A DNA stretch of 64,000 nt from Mucilaginibacter boryungensis (GTDB lineage: Bacteria; Bacteroidota; Bacteroidia; Sphingobacteriales; Sphingobacteriaceae): contig NZ_JADFFM010000002.1 in assembly GCF_015221995.1 (NCBI RefSeq), forward strand, positions 1,178,001 through 1,242,000. The letters run 5' to 3'. How positions within the stretch are numbered: the stretch's first letter is position 1; each line of letters starts with the position of its first letter. Shown here piece by piece: positions 41,823 through 50,972 of the stretch. The notes beneath the pieces were generated by a model. It was given only the letters and a program-made list of their open reading frames with translations, made no database searches and was not told the origin of the DNA. The position numbers and the translations under genes were made by a program.

Positions 41823-44684
41823 ATGGGTACCAACATACAAATGAGTGAAAAACCTATAGACCTGGGCGAACAAAGCGAAGTTGAAGTTTTTGGCGCACGG
41901 GTACATAACTTAAAAAATATCGACGTTTCTTTTCCGCGCAACCAGCTGGTAGTTATTACCGGCTTAAGTGGCAGCGGCAAATCGTCGCTGGCGTTTGATA
42001 CCATTTATGCCGAGGGCCAGCGTCGGTATATGGAAACATTTTCGGCCTACTCGCGCCAGTTTATGGGCGGTATGGAGCGACCCGATGTAGATAAGGTTTC
42101 GGGCCTTAGCCCAGTTATTGCTATCGAGCAGAAAACCACCAGCAAAAACCCGCGGTCTACAGTGGGTACCATTACCGAGATATACGATTTTATGCGCTTG
42201 CTATATGCCCGCGCAGGCGATGCTTACAGCTACGTAACCGGCGAAAAGATGGAGCGCATGAGCGAGGACCAGATTATGCGGGCCTTGCTGGAAAAATTTG
42301 ACGGTCAGCCGGTAAATATTTTGGCTCCGGTGGTAAAAGGCCGTAAGGGTCACTACCGCGAACTATTTGAACAGATACGCAAACAAGGGTATCTTAAAGT
42401 ATGGCTGGATGGCGCCATTGCCGATATCACGCCAAAAATGCAGGTAGACCGCTATAAGATACACGATATTGATATTGTGGTTGACCGCCTGGTGGTAAGC
42501 GAAGCCGACAGCAAACGCCTGTACACATCGGTACAAGCCGCGCTGAAAATGGCTAAAGGGATCATCCGTATTGCCGATAAGGATAATAATGTATCCTATT
42601 ATAGCAAGTACCTGATGGACCCGGTATCGGGGATATCATACGATGAGCCGCAGCCTAATACATTTTCGTTCAACTCGCCTTATGGCGCGTGCGATAAATG
42701 CGATGGCTTGGGTTATATTTTCGAGGTAGATAAGAATTCGGTTATCCCTAACCCTAAGCTTAGCATTATGAATGGCGGCCTGGCTCCCATTGGCGAATAC
42801 CGCGATACCTGGATCTTCCAGGTGTTGAAGGCTTTGGGTAAGAAATACGATTTTGCGCTGAGTACACCGATTGAAAAACTGCCCGAAGAAACGCTGGATA
42901 TTATCCTTAACGGCAGTCATGAAATGATTACCGTAGCGGTGGAATACAACAAGTGGAACGTACAGAACTACCAGATTACGTTCGACGGGATTATCCGCAT
43001 GCTGGAAGAACAGCAGGAACGCCGCGGTGAAGAAGGTATGGACGATATGGAGAATTACCGTGTGCTGAAAACCTGCCCGACGTGTGAAGGCGCCCGGTTG
43101 AAAAAGGAATCGCTGAACTTTAAGATAGACAACAAAAACATTTTCGAGCTGGCCTGCATGGATATTAACGAATTGCAGCAATGGTTCACCAGCCTGGAAG
43201 ACCGGTTAAGCGAACGCCAGAATACCATAGCCCGCGAGATTTTGAAAGAGATCCGTGCGCGCATTGTTTTCCTGTTGGATGTAGGTTTAAGCTACTTGAC
43301 CTTAGACCGCACCACCCGCACCCTCTCAGGCGGTGAAGCACAGCGCATCCGTTTGGCTACACAAATAGGTTCACAATTGATGAACGTAATGTATATTTTG
43401 GATGAGCCGAGCATTGGCCTGCATCAGCGCGATAACGACCGCCTGATAAAAGCCCTGAAAAACCTGCGTGATCTGGGCAATACTGTTTTAGTGGTGGAGC
43501 ACGATAAGGATATGATACTGGAGGCCGACCATGTAATAGATATGGGCCCGGCAGCCGGCGTACACGGCGGCGAAGTTGTTGCACAAGGCCCCCCCGCTGA
43601 GCTGATGCTGAAACATACCCTCACCACCAGCTACCTGAATGGTGAGCGTGAAATTACCGTCCCAAAGAAACGCCGTGAGGGGAATGGTAAAACATTATCG
43701 CTTAAAAAAGCCACCGGGCATAATTTAAAAAAAGTAAGTGTTGATTTTCCGTTAGGAAAATTAATTGGCGTTACGGGTGTATCGGGCAGTGGTAAATCCA
43801 GTTTAATTACCGAGACTTTATACCCTATCCTGAACCATCATTTTTTCCGTGCCAAGAAACAACCCCTGCCTTACGAGAAAGTGGAAGGGCTGGAACATAT
43901 TGATAAAGTAATTGAGATAGACCAAACCCCAATTGGCCGCACACCGCGGTCGAACCCTGCTACTTATACCGGGGTATTTTCTGATATTCGTAACCTGTTT
44001 GTAGCGTTGCCGGAATCGAAGATCCGTGGCTACAAACCCGGCCGTTTTAGCTTCAACGTAAAAGGCGGGCGCTGCGAAACCTGTCAGGGCGCGGGTATGA
44101 AAGTTATAGAAATGAACTTTTTGCCGGATGTACAAGTCCCTTGCGAGGAATGCGGCGGGCGCAGGTACAACCGCGAAACGCTGGAAGTACGCTATCGCGG
44201 CAAATCCATCAGCGATGTGCTGGATCTGAGTATAGAAGATGCTACGGCGTTCTTTGAACATATCCCTTCTGTTTATCGCAAAGTGAAAACATTGCTGGAT
44301 GTAGGCCTGGGCTACATCCGTTTAGGCCAGGCATCAACCACGCTATCAGGCGGCGAGGCACAGCGCGTGAAACTATCTACCGAGCTATCAAAAAAAGATA
44401 CCGGGAACACGTTCTACATTTTAGATGAGCCGACCACTGGCCTCCACTTTGAAGATATTAACGTACTGCTGGGCGTACTGAACCAACTGGTCGATAAAGG
44501 GAACACGGTACTGGTAATTGAACATAACCTTGACGTAATTAAAGTAGCCGACCATGTAATTGACCTTGGCCCTGAAGGTGGCACAGGCGGCGGTAAAATA
44601 CTGTTCAGCGGCACGCCTGAAGGTTTGTGTAAGGTGAAGGAAAGCTTTACCGGGTTGTTTTTGAAAAAGGAGATGGGATTGTAA
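41823..44684 (+). CDS. uvrA: Excinuclease ABC subunit A
   Basis: 953 residues, the damage-recognition ATPase of nucleotide excision repair; acts with UvrB and UvrC (not in the window). Two ABC modules have Walker A loops GLSGSGKSSLAF (about 41-52) and GVSGSGKSSLI, and ABC signatures TLSGGEAQRI and TLSGGEAQRV. Zinc-finger Cys pairs are CDKCDGLG, CPTCEGAR, CETCQGAG and CEECGGRR. Translation could also start at Met7. Its last codons form half of a terminator hairpin. Confidence 0.97.
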   Translation: MGTNIQMSEKPIDLGEQSEVEVFGARVHNLKNIDVSFPRNQLVVITGLSGSGKSSLAFDTIYAEGQRRYMETFSAYSRQFMGGMERPDVDKVSGLSPVIAIEQKTTSKNPRSTVGTITEIYDFMRLLYARAGDAYSYVTGEKMERMSEDQIMRALLEKFDGQPVNILAPVVKGRKGHYRELFEQIRKQGYLKVWLDGAIADITPKMQVDRYKIHDIDIVVDRLVVSEADSKRLYTSVQAALKMAKGIIRIADKDNNVSYYSKYLMDPVSGISYDEPQPNTFSFNSPYGACDKCDGLGYIFEVDKNSVIPNPKLSIMNGGLAPIGEYRDTWIFQVLKALGKKYDFALSTPIEKLPEETLDIILNGSHEMITVAVEYNKWNVQNYQITFDGIIRMLEEQQERRGEEGMDDMENYRVLKTCPTCEGARLKKESLNFKIDNKNIFELACMDINELQQWFTSLEDRLSERQNTIAREILKEIRARIVFLLDVGLSYLTLDRTTRTLSGGEAQRIRLATQIGSQLMNVMYILDEPSIGLHQRDNDRLIKALKNLRDLGNTVLVVEHDKDMILEADHVIDMGPAAGVHGGEVVAQGPPAELMLKHTLTTSYLNGEREITVPKKRREGNGKTLSLKKATGHNLKKVSVDFPLGKLIGVTGVSGSGKSSLITETLYPILNHHFFRAKKQPLPYEKVEGLEHIDKVIEIDQTPIGRTPRSNPATYTGVFSDIRNLFVALPESKIRGYKPGRFSFNVKGGRCETCQGAGMKVIEMNFLPDVQVPCEECGGRRYNRETLEVRYRGKSISDVLDLSIEDATAFFEHIPSVYRKVKTLLDVGLGYIRLGQASTTLSGGEAQRVKLSTELSKKDTGNTFYILDEPTTGLHFEDINVLLGVLNQLVDKGNTVLVIEHNLDVIKVADHVIDLGPEGGTGGGKILFSGTPEGLCKVKESFTGLFLKKEMGL

Positions 44685-44700
44685 GCCCATCTCCTTTTTT
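44664..44700 (+). terminator. Terminator overlapping the uvrA stop
   Basis: A 14-bp perfect stem (AAAAAGGAGATGGG at 44664-44677 with CCCATCTCCTTTTT) is followed by T. The left arm is coding sequence for the last UvrA residues (KKEMGL), and the stop codon is in the loop. Confidence 0.85.
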
Positions 44701-44783
44701 GTCATTGCGAGGAACGTAGTGACGTGGCAATCTCATTGTTTGATAGCATACTACGAGATCGCCATGCTATTGCTCGCAATGAC
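44700..44783. repeat. GTCATTGCGAG-type inverted repeat, complete copy
   Basis: GTCATTGCGAG at 44700-44710 is the exact complement of CTCGCAATGAC at 44773-44783. The left arm continues GAACGTAGTGACGTGGCAATC. It follows the uvrA terminator. Same family as 2709-2844 and 58227-58250. Confidence 0.85.
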
Positions 44784-44880
44784 AACTTTCTAAAACCGTT
44801 TTCTTTATACCCCTCATTGTTGATATTCACTTATTCCCACCTAATGCAATCTTCGTAACTTTATTCAGATTAGCTGAATT

Positions 44881-46206
44881 ATGAAGAAACGCATCCGGTT
44901 GTTAGTTACCCTATTATTCCTGCAATCGGGAGTTGTTTCCGCTCAAACCGGCGATATCCTCACCGTTAAATGTAATGCCGATAGCACGCAATCCTACAGC
45001 GTTTGTTTGCCATCGAATTACAGCCAAACCCAAAAATACCCAGTACTGTTTATGTTCGATCCTGCCGCGAGGGGGAAATTTGCTGCCGGACTTTATAAAA
45101 AAGCCGCTGCTGACTATGGCTTTATCATCATCGCATCAAATAACAGTCGCAATGGACCAATTAATGTGTCCCTCAACGCGGCAAATGCCCTGTTTACCGA
45201 TGCATTTAGAAAGTATAGTATTGATAACAGTCATATTTACCTCACCGGATTTTCGGGCGGGGCGCGGATAGCTACTACCATTGCTTTGCAAGCCAACGGT
45301 ATTGCTGGGGTAATTGCCTGCGGCGCGGGGTTTGGTCAGCCTATCCCTGAAACTAAGCTCAACTGGACATTTGCCGGAATAGCCGGGACGCAGGATTTCA
45401 ACTACGTGGAGATGCAACAAGCTATACAACAACTACAGGCAACAGCATCTGTAAGTAACCTGCAAACTTTTAATGGCCCGCACCGCTGGCCGCCTGAAGA
45501 TGTTTTTTACAGTCAACTGTTGTGGTCGTACCTGCTGCACCGCAAATCTGCTTCAGATGATCTTTTGCCTAAATACAAAACGCTTACAGATGAGTTAATT
45601 GGCAAAGCCAGTTCGGTTCTTACTAAGGCCAGTCTTTACCGGCAATATCTCGCTATCACACCCGATGCGGCCTATAGTGAAAAACTAAAAGAACTGGAAG
45701 CATCAAAACTTTATCAGGATGAAGTGGGTCAGGCCAAACAATTAACCCTTAAGGAAAACGCCTACCAGCAAAAAATAGCCGAGGCTTTTCAGCAGATCAT
45801 GGGCAGGAACAATACAGAAATTAAATCAAAGGGTTGGTGGAAAAGTGAATTAGCTTCACTTAACAAAATGCTGCTTTCACACAAAGCTGCGGATAGCAAT
45901 TATATAGCCCGGCAAAAGGCTTTTATTACCGCCAACGCATCCGAAAGCTTTGGGAATTACTTAAACGCCAAAAGATATGATACCGCTGCCGAGCTGCTCA
46001 CTGTTTCTGAAGCATTTGAACCCGATAACCCACAAGTGTTTTACCGACATGCTTTATTAGCTGCAAGTACTAAAGACGAGGACAATGCCATTTATTATTT
46101 AGAACAAGCAGTAAAACATGGTTTTGCCAATAAAGGGCAAATGCGAAACGAAGCAAGTTTTGATTTTTTGAAAGGGAACACAAAATTTCAGATGTTACTG
46201 AATTAG
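44881..46206 (+). CDS. Secreted alpha/beta-hydrolase with C-terminal TPR-like region
   Basis: 441 residues with a signal peptide (MKKRIRLLVTLLFLQSGVVSAQ). An esterase/PHB-depolymerase-like fold has the nucleophile elbow GFSGGAR (Ser near 121-125) and a possible active His in FNGPHRWPPED. The C-terminal 200 residues are helical and end with TPR-like units (DTAAELLTVSEAFEPDNPQV, DNAIYYLEQAVKHGF). It may act on polysaccharide esters or peptides; unknown. It starts a plus-strand run followed by nnr, 57 bp later. A weak promoter box TAACTTTA (44857-44864) lies 16 nt before the start. Confidence 0.8.
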   Translation: MKKRIRLLVTLLFLQSGVVSAQTGDILTVKCNADSTQSYSVCLPSNYSQTQKYPVLFMFDPAARGKFAAGLYKKAAADYGFIIIASNNSRNGPINVSLNAANALFTDAFRKYSIDNSHIYLTGFSGGARIATTIALQANGIAGVIACGAGFGQPIPETKLNWTFAGIAGTQDFNYVEMQQAIQQLQATASVSNLQTFNGPHRWPPEDVFYSQLLWSYLLHRKSASDDLLPKYKTLTDELIGKASSVLTKASLYRQYLAITPDAAYSEKLKELEASKLYQDEVGQAKQLTLKENAYQQKIAEAFQQIMGRNNTEIKSKGWWKSELASLNKMLLSHKAADSNYIARQKAFITANASESFGNYLNAKRYDTAAELLTVSEAFEPDNPQVFYRHALLAASTKDEDNAIYYLEQAVKHGFANKGQMRNEASFDFLKGNTKFQMLLN

Positions 46207-46263
46207 CTATTCACCATAATTAGGATTAAAAACAAAAAGCATAAATGCTAACTTTATGCTGAT

Positions 46264-47772
46264 ATGCTGCCACTACTTATTGCCGACGATATCCGCAAAG
46301 CGGATGCTTATACCATTAAGCACGAATCCATTTCTCCAATTGATCTGATGGAGCGCGCGGCGAAAGCATTTGTGGGCTGGTTCATCAATCACTTTCCTGA
46401 TAAAAAACAAGGTATTAGTGTTTATTGCGGCACCGGCAATAACGGCGGCGATGGTTTAGCCATTGCCCGTATGCTGCAGCAGCATAAGTACACAAATGTT
46501 AATGTAGTAATTGCACGGTTCAGCAAAAAATCGTCAGATGATTTTAATGCCAACCTGGAGCGGCTAAAATCAACAGACGTACCTTATACGGAACTATTAC
46601 CCGGTGATAAATTACCTGAAGAAAAGGCGCAGATCATTATTGATGGCCTGTTAGGCAGTGGCTTAAACAAACCGCTTAAAGATGATTACGCCCGTTTAGT
46701 AAGCTATTTGAACGGGTTAAACAAAACAGTAGTAGCGGTTGATGTACCTACCGGATTATTTACCGAAGGCGAAATCCCTGCTGATGCGCCGGTATTAAAA
46801 GCCAGCCTGGTAATTACCTTTCAGCAACCCAAATTAACCTTTCTACTGCCGGAATCTGGTCCGCATATGGATTGCTGGGAGGTGGTTAATATTGGCTTAG
46901 ATGAAGGTTTTATCCGCTCATTAAACTCGCCCTACCAGTTTATTGAGGAAAAAGATATTCGTCATTTACTAAAGCCGCGGCTAAGGTTCAGTAATAAAGG
47001 AACGTTTGGCCATGCTTTAATTATTGCCGGTCAGCCCGAAACTATGGGCGCAGCATTGCTTTCCGCCTCTGCGTGTGCTTATGCTGGTGCTGGTTTGACC
47101 ACAGCTTGCGTCCCCCAAAGCGGCCTGACCGCTTTAAATACCTATCAGCCCGAGGTTATGGCAATTGTGCGCGATGGGAAAAAGCAGCCGGATATTGCCT
47201 GGGATAAATTCAGCGCTATTGGTATTGGCCCCGGTTTGGGCAAGGATAAGCTGGCGCTGGATATTTTCACTACCGCACTTGAAAACTTTAAAAAACCAAT
47301 AGTTATAGATGCCGATGCGCTGAACATGTTGGCCGCCAACCCTAAATTATGGAAAAAGGTGCCGGTTGGTAGCATCGTTACACCTCATATGAAAGAATTC
47401 GACCGTCTGTTTGGTGAGCATACCAGTTGGTGGGCGCGGATACAAACCGCTATTGTTAAAGCCGCCGAACTTCAGATTTATATTCTACTAAAAAACTCCT
47501 ATACTATTATAGCCTCGCCTAATGAGAAAGTCTATTTTAATTCCACATCAAACGCGGCTATGGCCAGCGGTGGCATGGGCGATGTGCTTACCGGCATCCT
47601 TACATCGTTGCTGGCACAAAAATACAGCCCGGAGCAGGCATGTATTATTGGCGCATATATTCATGGTAAGGCGGGCGATGAACTGGCCCTGCCCAACCGT
47701 ATGACAGTGGTATTGCCAGGTAAACTGATACAGCAACTGCCCGGGACAATGGCACGCTTAATAGCGGTATAA
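46264..47772 (+). CDS. nnr: Bifunctional NAD(P)H-hydrate repair enzyme (epimerase + dehydratase)
   Basis: 502 residues. The N-terminal YjeF_N domain (about 1-215) epimerises NAD(P)HX (GTGNNGGDGLAIARM near 58-72). The C-terminal carbohydrate-kinase-like domain dehydrates NAD(P)HX using ADP/ATP: SNKGTFGHALIIAG, GIGPGLGKDKL, VIDADALNML and the phosphate-binding loop ASGGMGDVLTGI. It repairs hydrated nicotinamide cofactors. Length matches the bifunctional form. It converges with the DHFR-like gene, with 2 bp between stops and no terminator visible. Confidence 0.95.
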   Translation: MLPLLIADDIRKADAYTIKHESISPIDLMERAAKAFVGWFINHFPDKKQGISVYCGTGNNGGDGLAIARMLQQHKYTNVNVVIARFSKKSSDDFNANLERLKSTDVPYTELLPGDKLPEEKAQIIIDGLLGSGLNKPLKDDYARLVSYLNGLNKTVVAVDVPTGLFTEGEIPADAPVLKASLVITFQQPKLTFLLPESGPHMDCWEVVNIGLDEGFIRSLNSPYQFIEEKDIRHLLKPRLRFSNKGTFGHALIIAGQPETMGAALLSASACAYAGAGLTTACVPQSGLTALNTYQPEVMAIVRDGKKQPDIAWDKFSAIGIGPGLGKDKLALDIFTTALENFKKPIVIDADALNMLAANPKLWKKVPVGSIVTPHMKEFDRLFGEHTSWWARIQTAIVKAAELQIYILLKNSYTIIASPNEKVYFNSTSNAAMASGGMGDVLTGILTSLLAQKYSPEQACIIGAYIHGKAGDELALPNRMTVVLPGKLIQQLPGTMARLIAV

Positions 47773-47774
47773 TA

Positions 47775-48302
47775 TTAGTTGGATACAGGTTTAAGGGCAT
47801 AGCGTACCTGCACTAAGCCGCTGCTATAAGTTTGGGTATCGGTATGTATTAAGCCAACACGGTTTGCCATTTCGCTAAACAGCAACTTACCGCCGCCCAA
47901 TAAAATAGGGTGGATGGAAAGTAAAAACTCATCTACCATCATTTCCTGCATAAAAGATGCGATAAGGTCGCTGCCACCAAACAGCCAGATGTGGCCACCC
48001 GTTTCGTTTTTTATATGGGTTACGGTTGCTTTGAACGCGTCCTTCTTAACTACAGTTACCGCATGGTGCAGTGCCGGGTCCAGGGTATCCGAGAAAACGT
48101 ATTTGGTTTGCGGAAAGGCATTGATATCACCTGTCTTCAAAATCAACTCGTAGCTTTTCCGACCAAGGAAAATAGTATCTATACTACCAAAAAATTCGGT
48201 CATGCCGTAATCCTGGTCAGCAAAGCACCAATCGTATTCGCCATTTGGGCCTTCAAGATAGCCATCAAGTGTTACGGCTACATTCAATATTATTTTTTTC
48301 AT
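47775..48302 (-). CDS. Dihydrofolate reductase / RibD C-terminal family protein
   Basis: 175 residues from Met 48302 (MKKIILNVAVTLDGYLEGPN), chosen over an upstream Met because it overlaps the lutB stop by 4 nt (ATGA) and begins with the conserved first strand. RibD_C fold features: DGYLEGPNGEYDWCF, FLGRKSYELIL, and IWLFGGSDLIASFMQE. NADPH binding is likely; the substrate is unknown (this family is often annotated as DHFR-like, not true FolA). Translationally coupled to lutB. Confidence 0.88.
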   Translation of the reverse strand: MKKIILNVAVTLDGYLEGPNGEYDWCFADQDYGMTEFFGSIDTIFLGRKSYELILKTGDINAFPQTKYVFSDTLDPALHHAVTVVKKDAFKATVTHIKNETGGHIWLFGGSDLIASFMQEMMVDEFLLSIHPILLGGGKLLFSEMANRVGLIHTDTQTYSSGLVQVRYALKPVSN

Positions 48303-49687
48303 TCCGGCAGTTCTTTGTGCTTTTCCTTCCACAAAGTGGAGAATGATTTTTCAGCTACTTCAGGCATTTCCCGCCTATCGCCCCACGCTTTTTTAAAGAA
48401 GGTGCGCATAAAAAAGTTTTTCATCTTGCCGCTAAAAAAATCCATGCTTTTACGGCTCAGCATGCCTTTTTTCCAGGCCGCCCAGCCCCAGGTCTCTTTT
48501 TTGGGTGCTAAGCCATCCTTGACACTATCACGACGGTTAAGCAGCAGCATTTTATGTATCTCTATTTTAACCGGGCACACTTCCGAACATTTCCCGCACA
48601 GGCTTGATGCATTGCTTAAGTGCTTAAACTCTTCCATGCCCCGCATGTGCGGCGTAATTACCGAGCCGATAGGGCCGCTATAGGGTGTATTATAGGTATG
48701 GCCGCCAACATTTTTATAAATCGGGCAGGCATTCAGGCAAGCCCCGCAACGTATGCAGTATAAACCTTCGCGCTGCTCTTTTTGGGCCAGCAGATTAGTA
48801 CGTCCGTTATCCAGCAGTATTACATACATTTCTTCGGGGCCGTCGGTTTCATCGGCCTGGCGCGGGCCACTTAATATGGTGTTATAAACCGTTAAATTTT
48901 GCCCGGTGCCATGGGTAGCCAGCATTGGCCAGTAAAGGTCGAGGTCCATCATCGATGGGATCATTTTTTCGATACCCACTATGGCAATATGTATTTTAGG
49001 AAAGGTAGTACAAAGCCGGGCGTTCCCCTCATTTTCGCTTACGGCAATACTACCCGTATCGGCTATCAGGAAATTTGCACCGCTGACACCGATATCGGCT
49101 TGTAAATATTTTTCGCGCAGCAGTTCGCGGGCTTTCAGGGTTAGTTGTTCAGGGGTCGCATCTATGGGCGTGCCAAATTTTTCATTAAATAGCTTGGCAA
49201 TATCCTCTTTACTTAGGTGCATTGCCGGGGTAACTATATGATAAGGTTTCTGCCCCAGCAGTTGTACAATGTATTCGCCCAAATCGCTTTCCAGGCTTTC
49301 CACGTTATGCTCTGCTAAAAACTCGTTCAGGTGGATTTCTTCTGTCACCATGGATTTGGATTTGATGACAGATTTAGCGCCGCTTTTTTGAATAATGTTC
49401 AGTATCTCGCGCTGGGCCTCTTCTATATCGTTAGCCCAAATTACCTTACCGCCGCGCCGCTGGAAATTAGCCTCAAATTCGGGCAGAAACTTATCCAGGT
49501 TTTCCATTACCCGCCATTTGATTACATGGCCTTTCTTTTTGGCATTTTCCAGGTTTGCTATACGCGATAAACCCCGCTGAACAGCAGTGTGGTATTTGCC
49601 CATATTGTTGTTGATAATAGCGCGGTGCCTTTCGTCGAAGGCTTTTTCTTCGGCATCTGCTAAGAATTCGGCTGCGGTACTTCCCAT
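48299..49687 (-). CDS. lutB: Lactate utilization iron-sulfur protein LutB
   Basis: 462 residues. LutB contributes the iron-sulfur part of the LutABC L-lactate dehydrogenase complex. The LUD domain spans roughly 60-290 (KSKSMVTEEIHLNEFL, ADTGSIAVSENEGNARL). Two 4Fe-4S motifs follow: CIRCGACLNACPIYK and CGKCSEVCPVKIEIH, near residues 305-380. Neither lutA nor lutC is adjacent; the gene on its downstream side is the DHFR-like protein, overlapping by 4 nt. The 412-bp space upstream of it holds a composite repeat. Confidence 0.93.
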   Translation of the reverse strand: MGSTAAEFLADAEEKAFDERHRAIINNNMGKYHTAVQRGLSRIANLENAKKKGHVIKWRVMENLDKFLPEFEANFQRRGGKVIWANDIEEAQREILNIIQKSGAKSVIKSKSMVTEEIHLNEFLAEHNVESLESDLGEYIVQLLGQKPYHIVTPAMHLSKEDIAKLFNEKFGTPIDATPEQLTLKARELLREKYLQADIGVSGANFLIADTGSIAVSENEGNARLCTTFPKIHIAIVGIEKMIPSMMDLDLYWPMLATHGTGQNLTVYNTILSGPRQADETDGPEEMYVILLDNGRTNLLAQKEQREGLYCIRCGACLNACPIYKNVGGHTYNTPYSGPIGSVITPHMRGMEEFKHLSNASSLCGKCSEVCPVKIEIHKMLLLNRRDSVKDGLAPKKETWGWAAWKKGMLSRKSMDFFSGKMKNFFMRTFFKKAWGDRREMPEVAEKSFSTLWKEKHKELPE

Positions 49688-49840
49688 GTAGCGAAATTAG
49701 GGAATTATAGAATTAATAGATGCAGTATTTGTTAACAATGTGTGTATCCATGCAGGTACCCTATAACGTAGCGGCAGATGATTACCTGTCTTCTCTCTAT
49801 GAAGAGAAATAGCAGACGAAAAGGTATATTGGCCAATTTA

Positions 49841-49988
49841 CCAACCGTTCCGATGGAACGTTAAAATTTTTTCTTATTGCTACCCACCAGACATCCCTTA
49901 CGGGATGAAAAATGAGACCGTTCCATAGGAACGGTTGGCTGGTAGCAATGTAATCCAGCATTTATTACGTTCCATCGGAACGTTTGGT
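49841..49988. repeat. Nested composite inverted repeat (CGTTCCATCGGAACG family)
   Basis: Outer arms 49841-49862 and 49967-49988 are complementary over about 20 of 22 bases. Inside lie inner arms (GCTACCCACCAG around 49879-49890 vs CTGGTAGC around 49939-49946), a hairpin CATCCCTTACGGGATG (49892-49907) and CCGTTCCATAGGAACGG (49918-49934). In the lutB-sdhB gap (49688-50099); no coding frame was seen in it. Confidence 0.85.
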
Positions 49989-50023
49989 GTAATCTGCCTT
50001 TTCTTAAGGGGGGATGAAACAAG

Positions 50024-50051
50024 AAAGGCTTAGCGCAGTGCTAAGCCTTTT
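50024..50051 (-). terminator. Terminator after sdhB
   Basis: An 11-bp perfect stem (AAAGGCTTAGC / GCTAAGCCTTT) with a 5-nt loop, 49 bp beyond the sdhB stop on the minus strand. Confidence 0.85.
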
Positions 50052-50099
50052 AAATATACAGGAGACACAAAGTATTGCGTCTCTACAAATGTTTGATTA

Positions 50100-50882
50100 T
50101 TATTCGCCTGTATGATGAACTTCTTCCTCCCTGAACAGTTTAGCGCTCAGGTAATCGTTGTTCATGCGCGAGATATTTGTCAGGCTGATCTCTTTAGGGC
50201 ATTCCGCTTCGCAGGCGCCGGTATTGGTACAACTGCCAAAGCCTTCCTCGTCCATTTGGGCGACCATGCTTTGAGCACGGCGGTAACGCTCGGGCTGGCC
50301 TTGCGGTAATAAACCTAATTGAGTGATCTTTGCCGACACAAACAGCATAGCCGATGCATTTTTACAAGCCGCCACACAAGCGCCGCAGCCAATACACGTA
50401 GCCGAGTTAAACGCCTCGTCAGCAATTACTTTCGGGATTGGGGTTGAGTTAGCATCAGGTACACCACCGGTGTTTACCGAAATATAACCGCCGGCTTGCT
50501 GGATACGGTCGAACGCTGAACGGTCGACAGCCAAGTCCTTAATTACCGGGAAGGCTGCTGCGCGCCATGGTTCAATAGTAATGGTTTCCCCATCCTTAAA
50601 GCTGCGCATGTGCAACTGGCAGGTAGTGATAGCCCTTTTAGGCCCATGCGGACGGCCGTTAATATATAACGAACACATTCCGCAGATACCTTCGCGGCAA
50701 TCATGATCGAAATGGATAGGCTCTTCTCCTTTGTGGATTAGACCTTCGTTAACCACATCAAGCATTTCCAGGAACGACATATCAGGCGAGATATTCTCGG
50801 CCGGATAGGTTACCATTTTTCCTGCGCTTTGTGCATCTTTTTGACGCCATACTTTAAGCGTCAGTTTCATATTTCCACTCAT
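50100..50882 (-). CDS. sdhB: Succinate dehydrogenase iron-sulfur subunit
   Basis: 260 residues. SdhB passes electrons from SdhA flavin to the membrane quinone. The 2Fe-2S motif is CREGICGMCSLYINGRPHG with a fourth Cys in ITTCQL; 4Fe-4S/3Fe-4S motifs are CIGCGACVAACKNAS and CTNTGACEAECPKEIS. In the latter the second Cys position is Thr, as seen in type B enzymes with atypical clusters. Last gene of sdhCAB; 88 bp from sdhA, a gap filled by a repeat. Confidence 0.95.
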   Translation of the reverse strand: MSGNMKLTLKVWRQKDAQSAGKMVTYPAENISPDMSFLEMLDVVNEGLIHKGEEPIHFDHDCREGICGMCSLYINGRPHGPKRAITTCQLHMRSFKDGETITIEPWRAAAFPVIKDLAVDRSAFDRIQQAGGYISVNTGGVPDANSTPIPKVIADEAFNSATCIGCGACVAACKNASAMLFVSAKITQLGLLPQGQPERYRRAQSMVAQMDEEGFGSCTNTGACEAECPKEISLTNISRMNNDYLSAKLFREEEVHHTGE

Positions 50883-50889
50883 TGTTTAT

Positions 50890-50972
50890 TGAGTTTTGAG
50901 TTTTAAGTATTGAGTTTTGAGTATGGAGTCCCGAGTTAATAAAAACTCATCACTCACAACTCATCACTAATT
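50890..50972. repeat. GAGTTTTGAGT-word repeat between sdhB and sdhA
   Basis: The left half repeats GAGTTTTGAG variants (50891-50920), and the right half has AACTCATCACT twice (50944 and 50958 regions), approximately complementary. Architecture like 2200-2272 but with different words. It lies inside the sdhCAB operon and may form an mRNA stem between sdhA and sdhB. Confidence 0.65.

Noticed and set aside
42636..43181. 181-residue minus-strand frame inside uvrA
   Set aside because: It is antisense to conserved UvrA motifs and shows no independent start or conserved features.
47991..48683. 230-residue plus-strand frame across the DHFR-like and lutB genes
   Set aside because: It crosses the junction of two conserved minus-strand genes and has no domain; a shadow frame.
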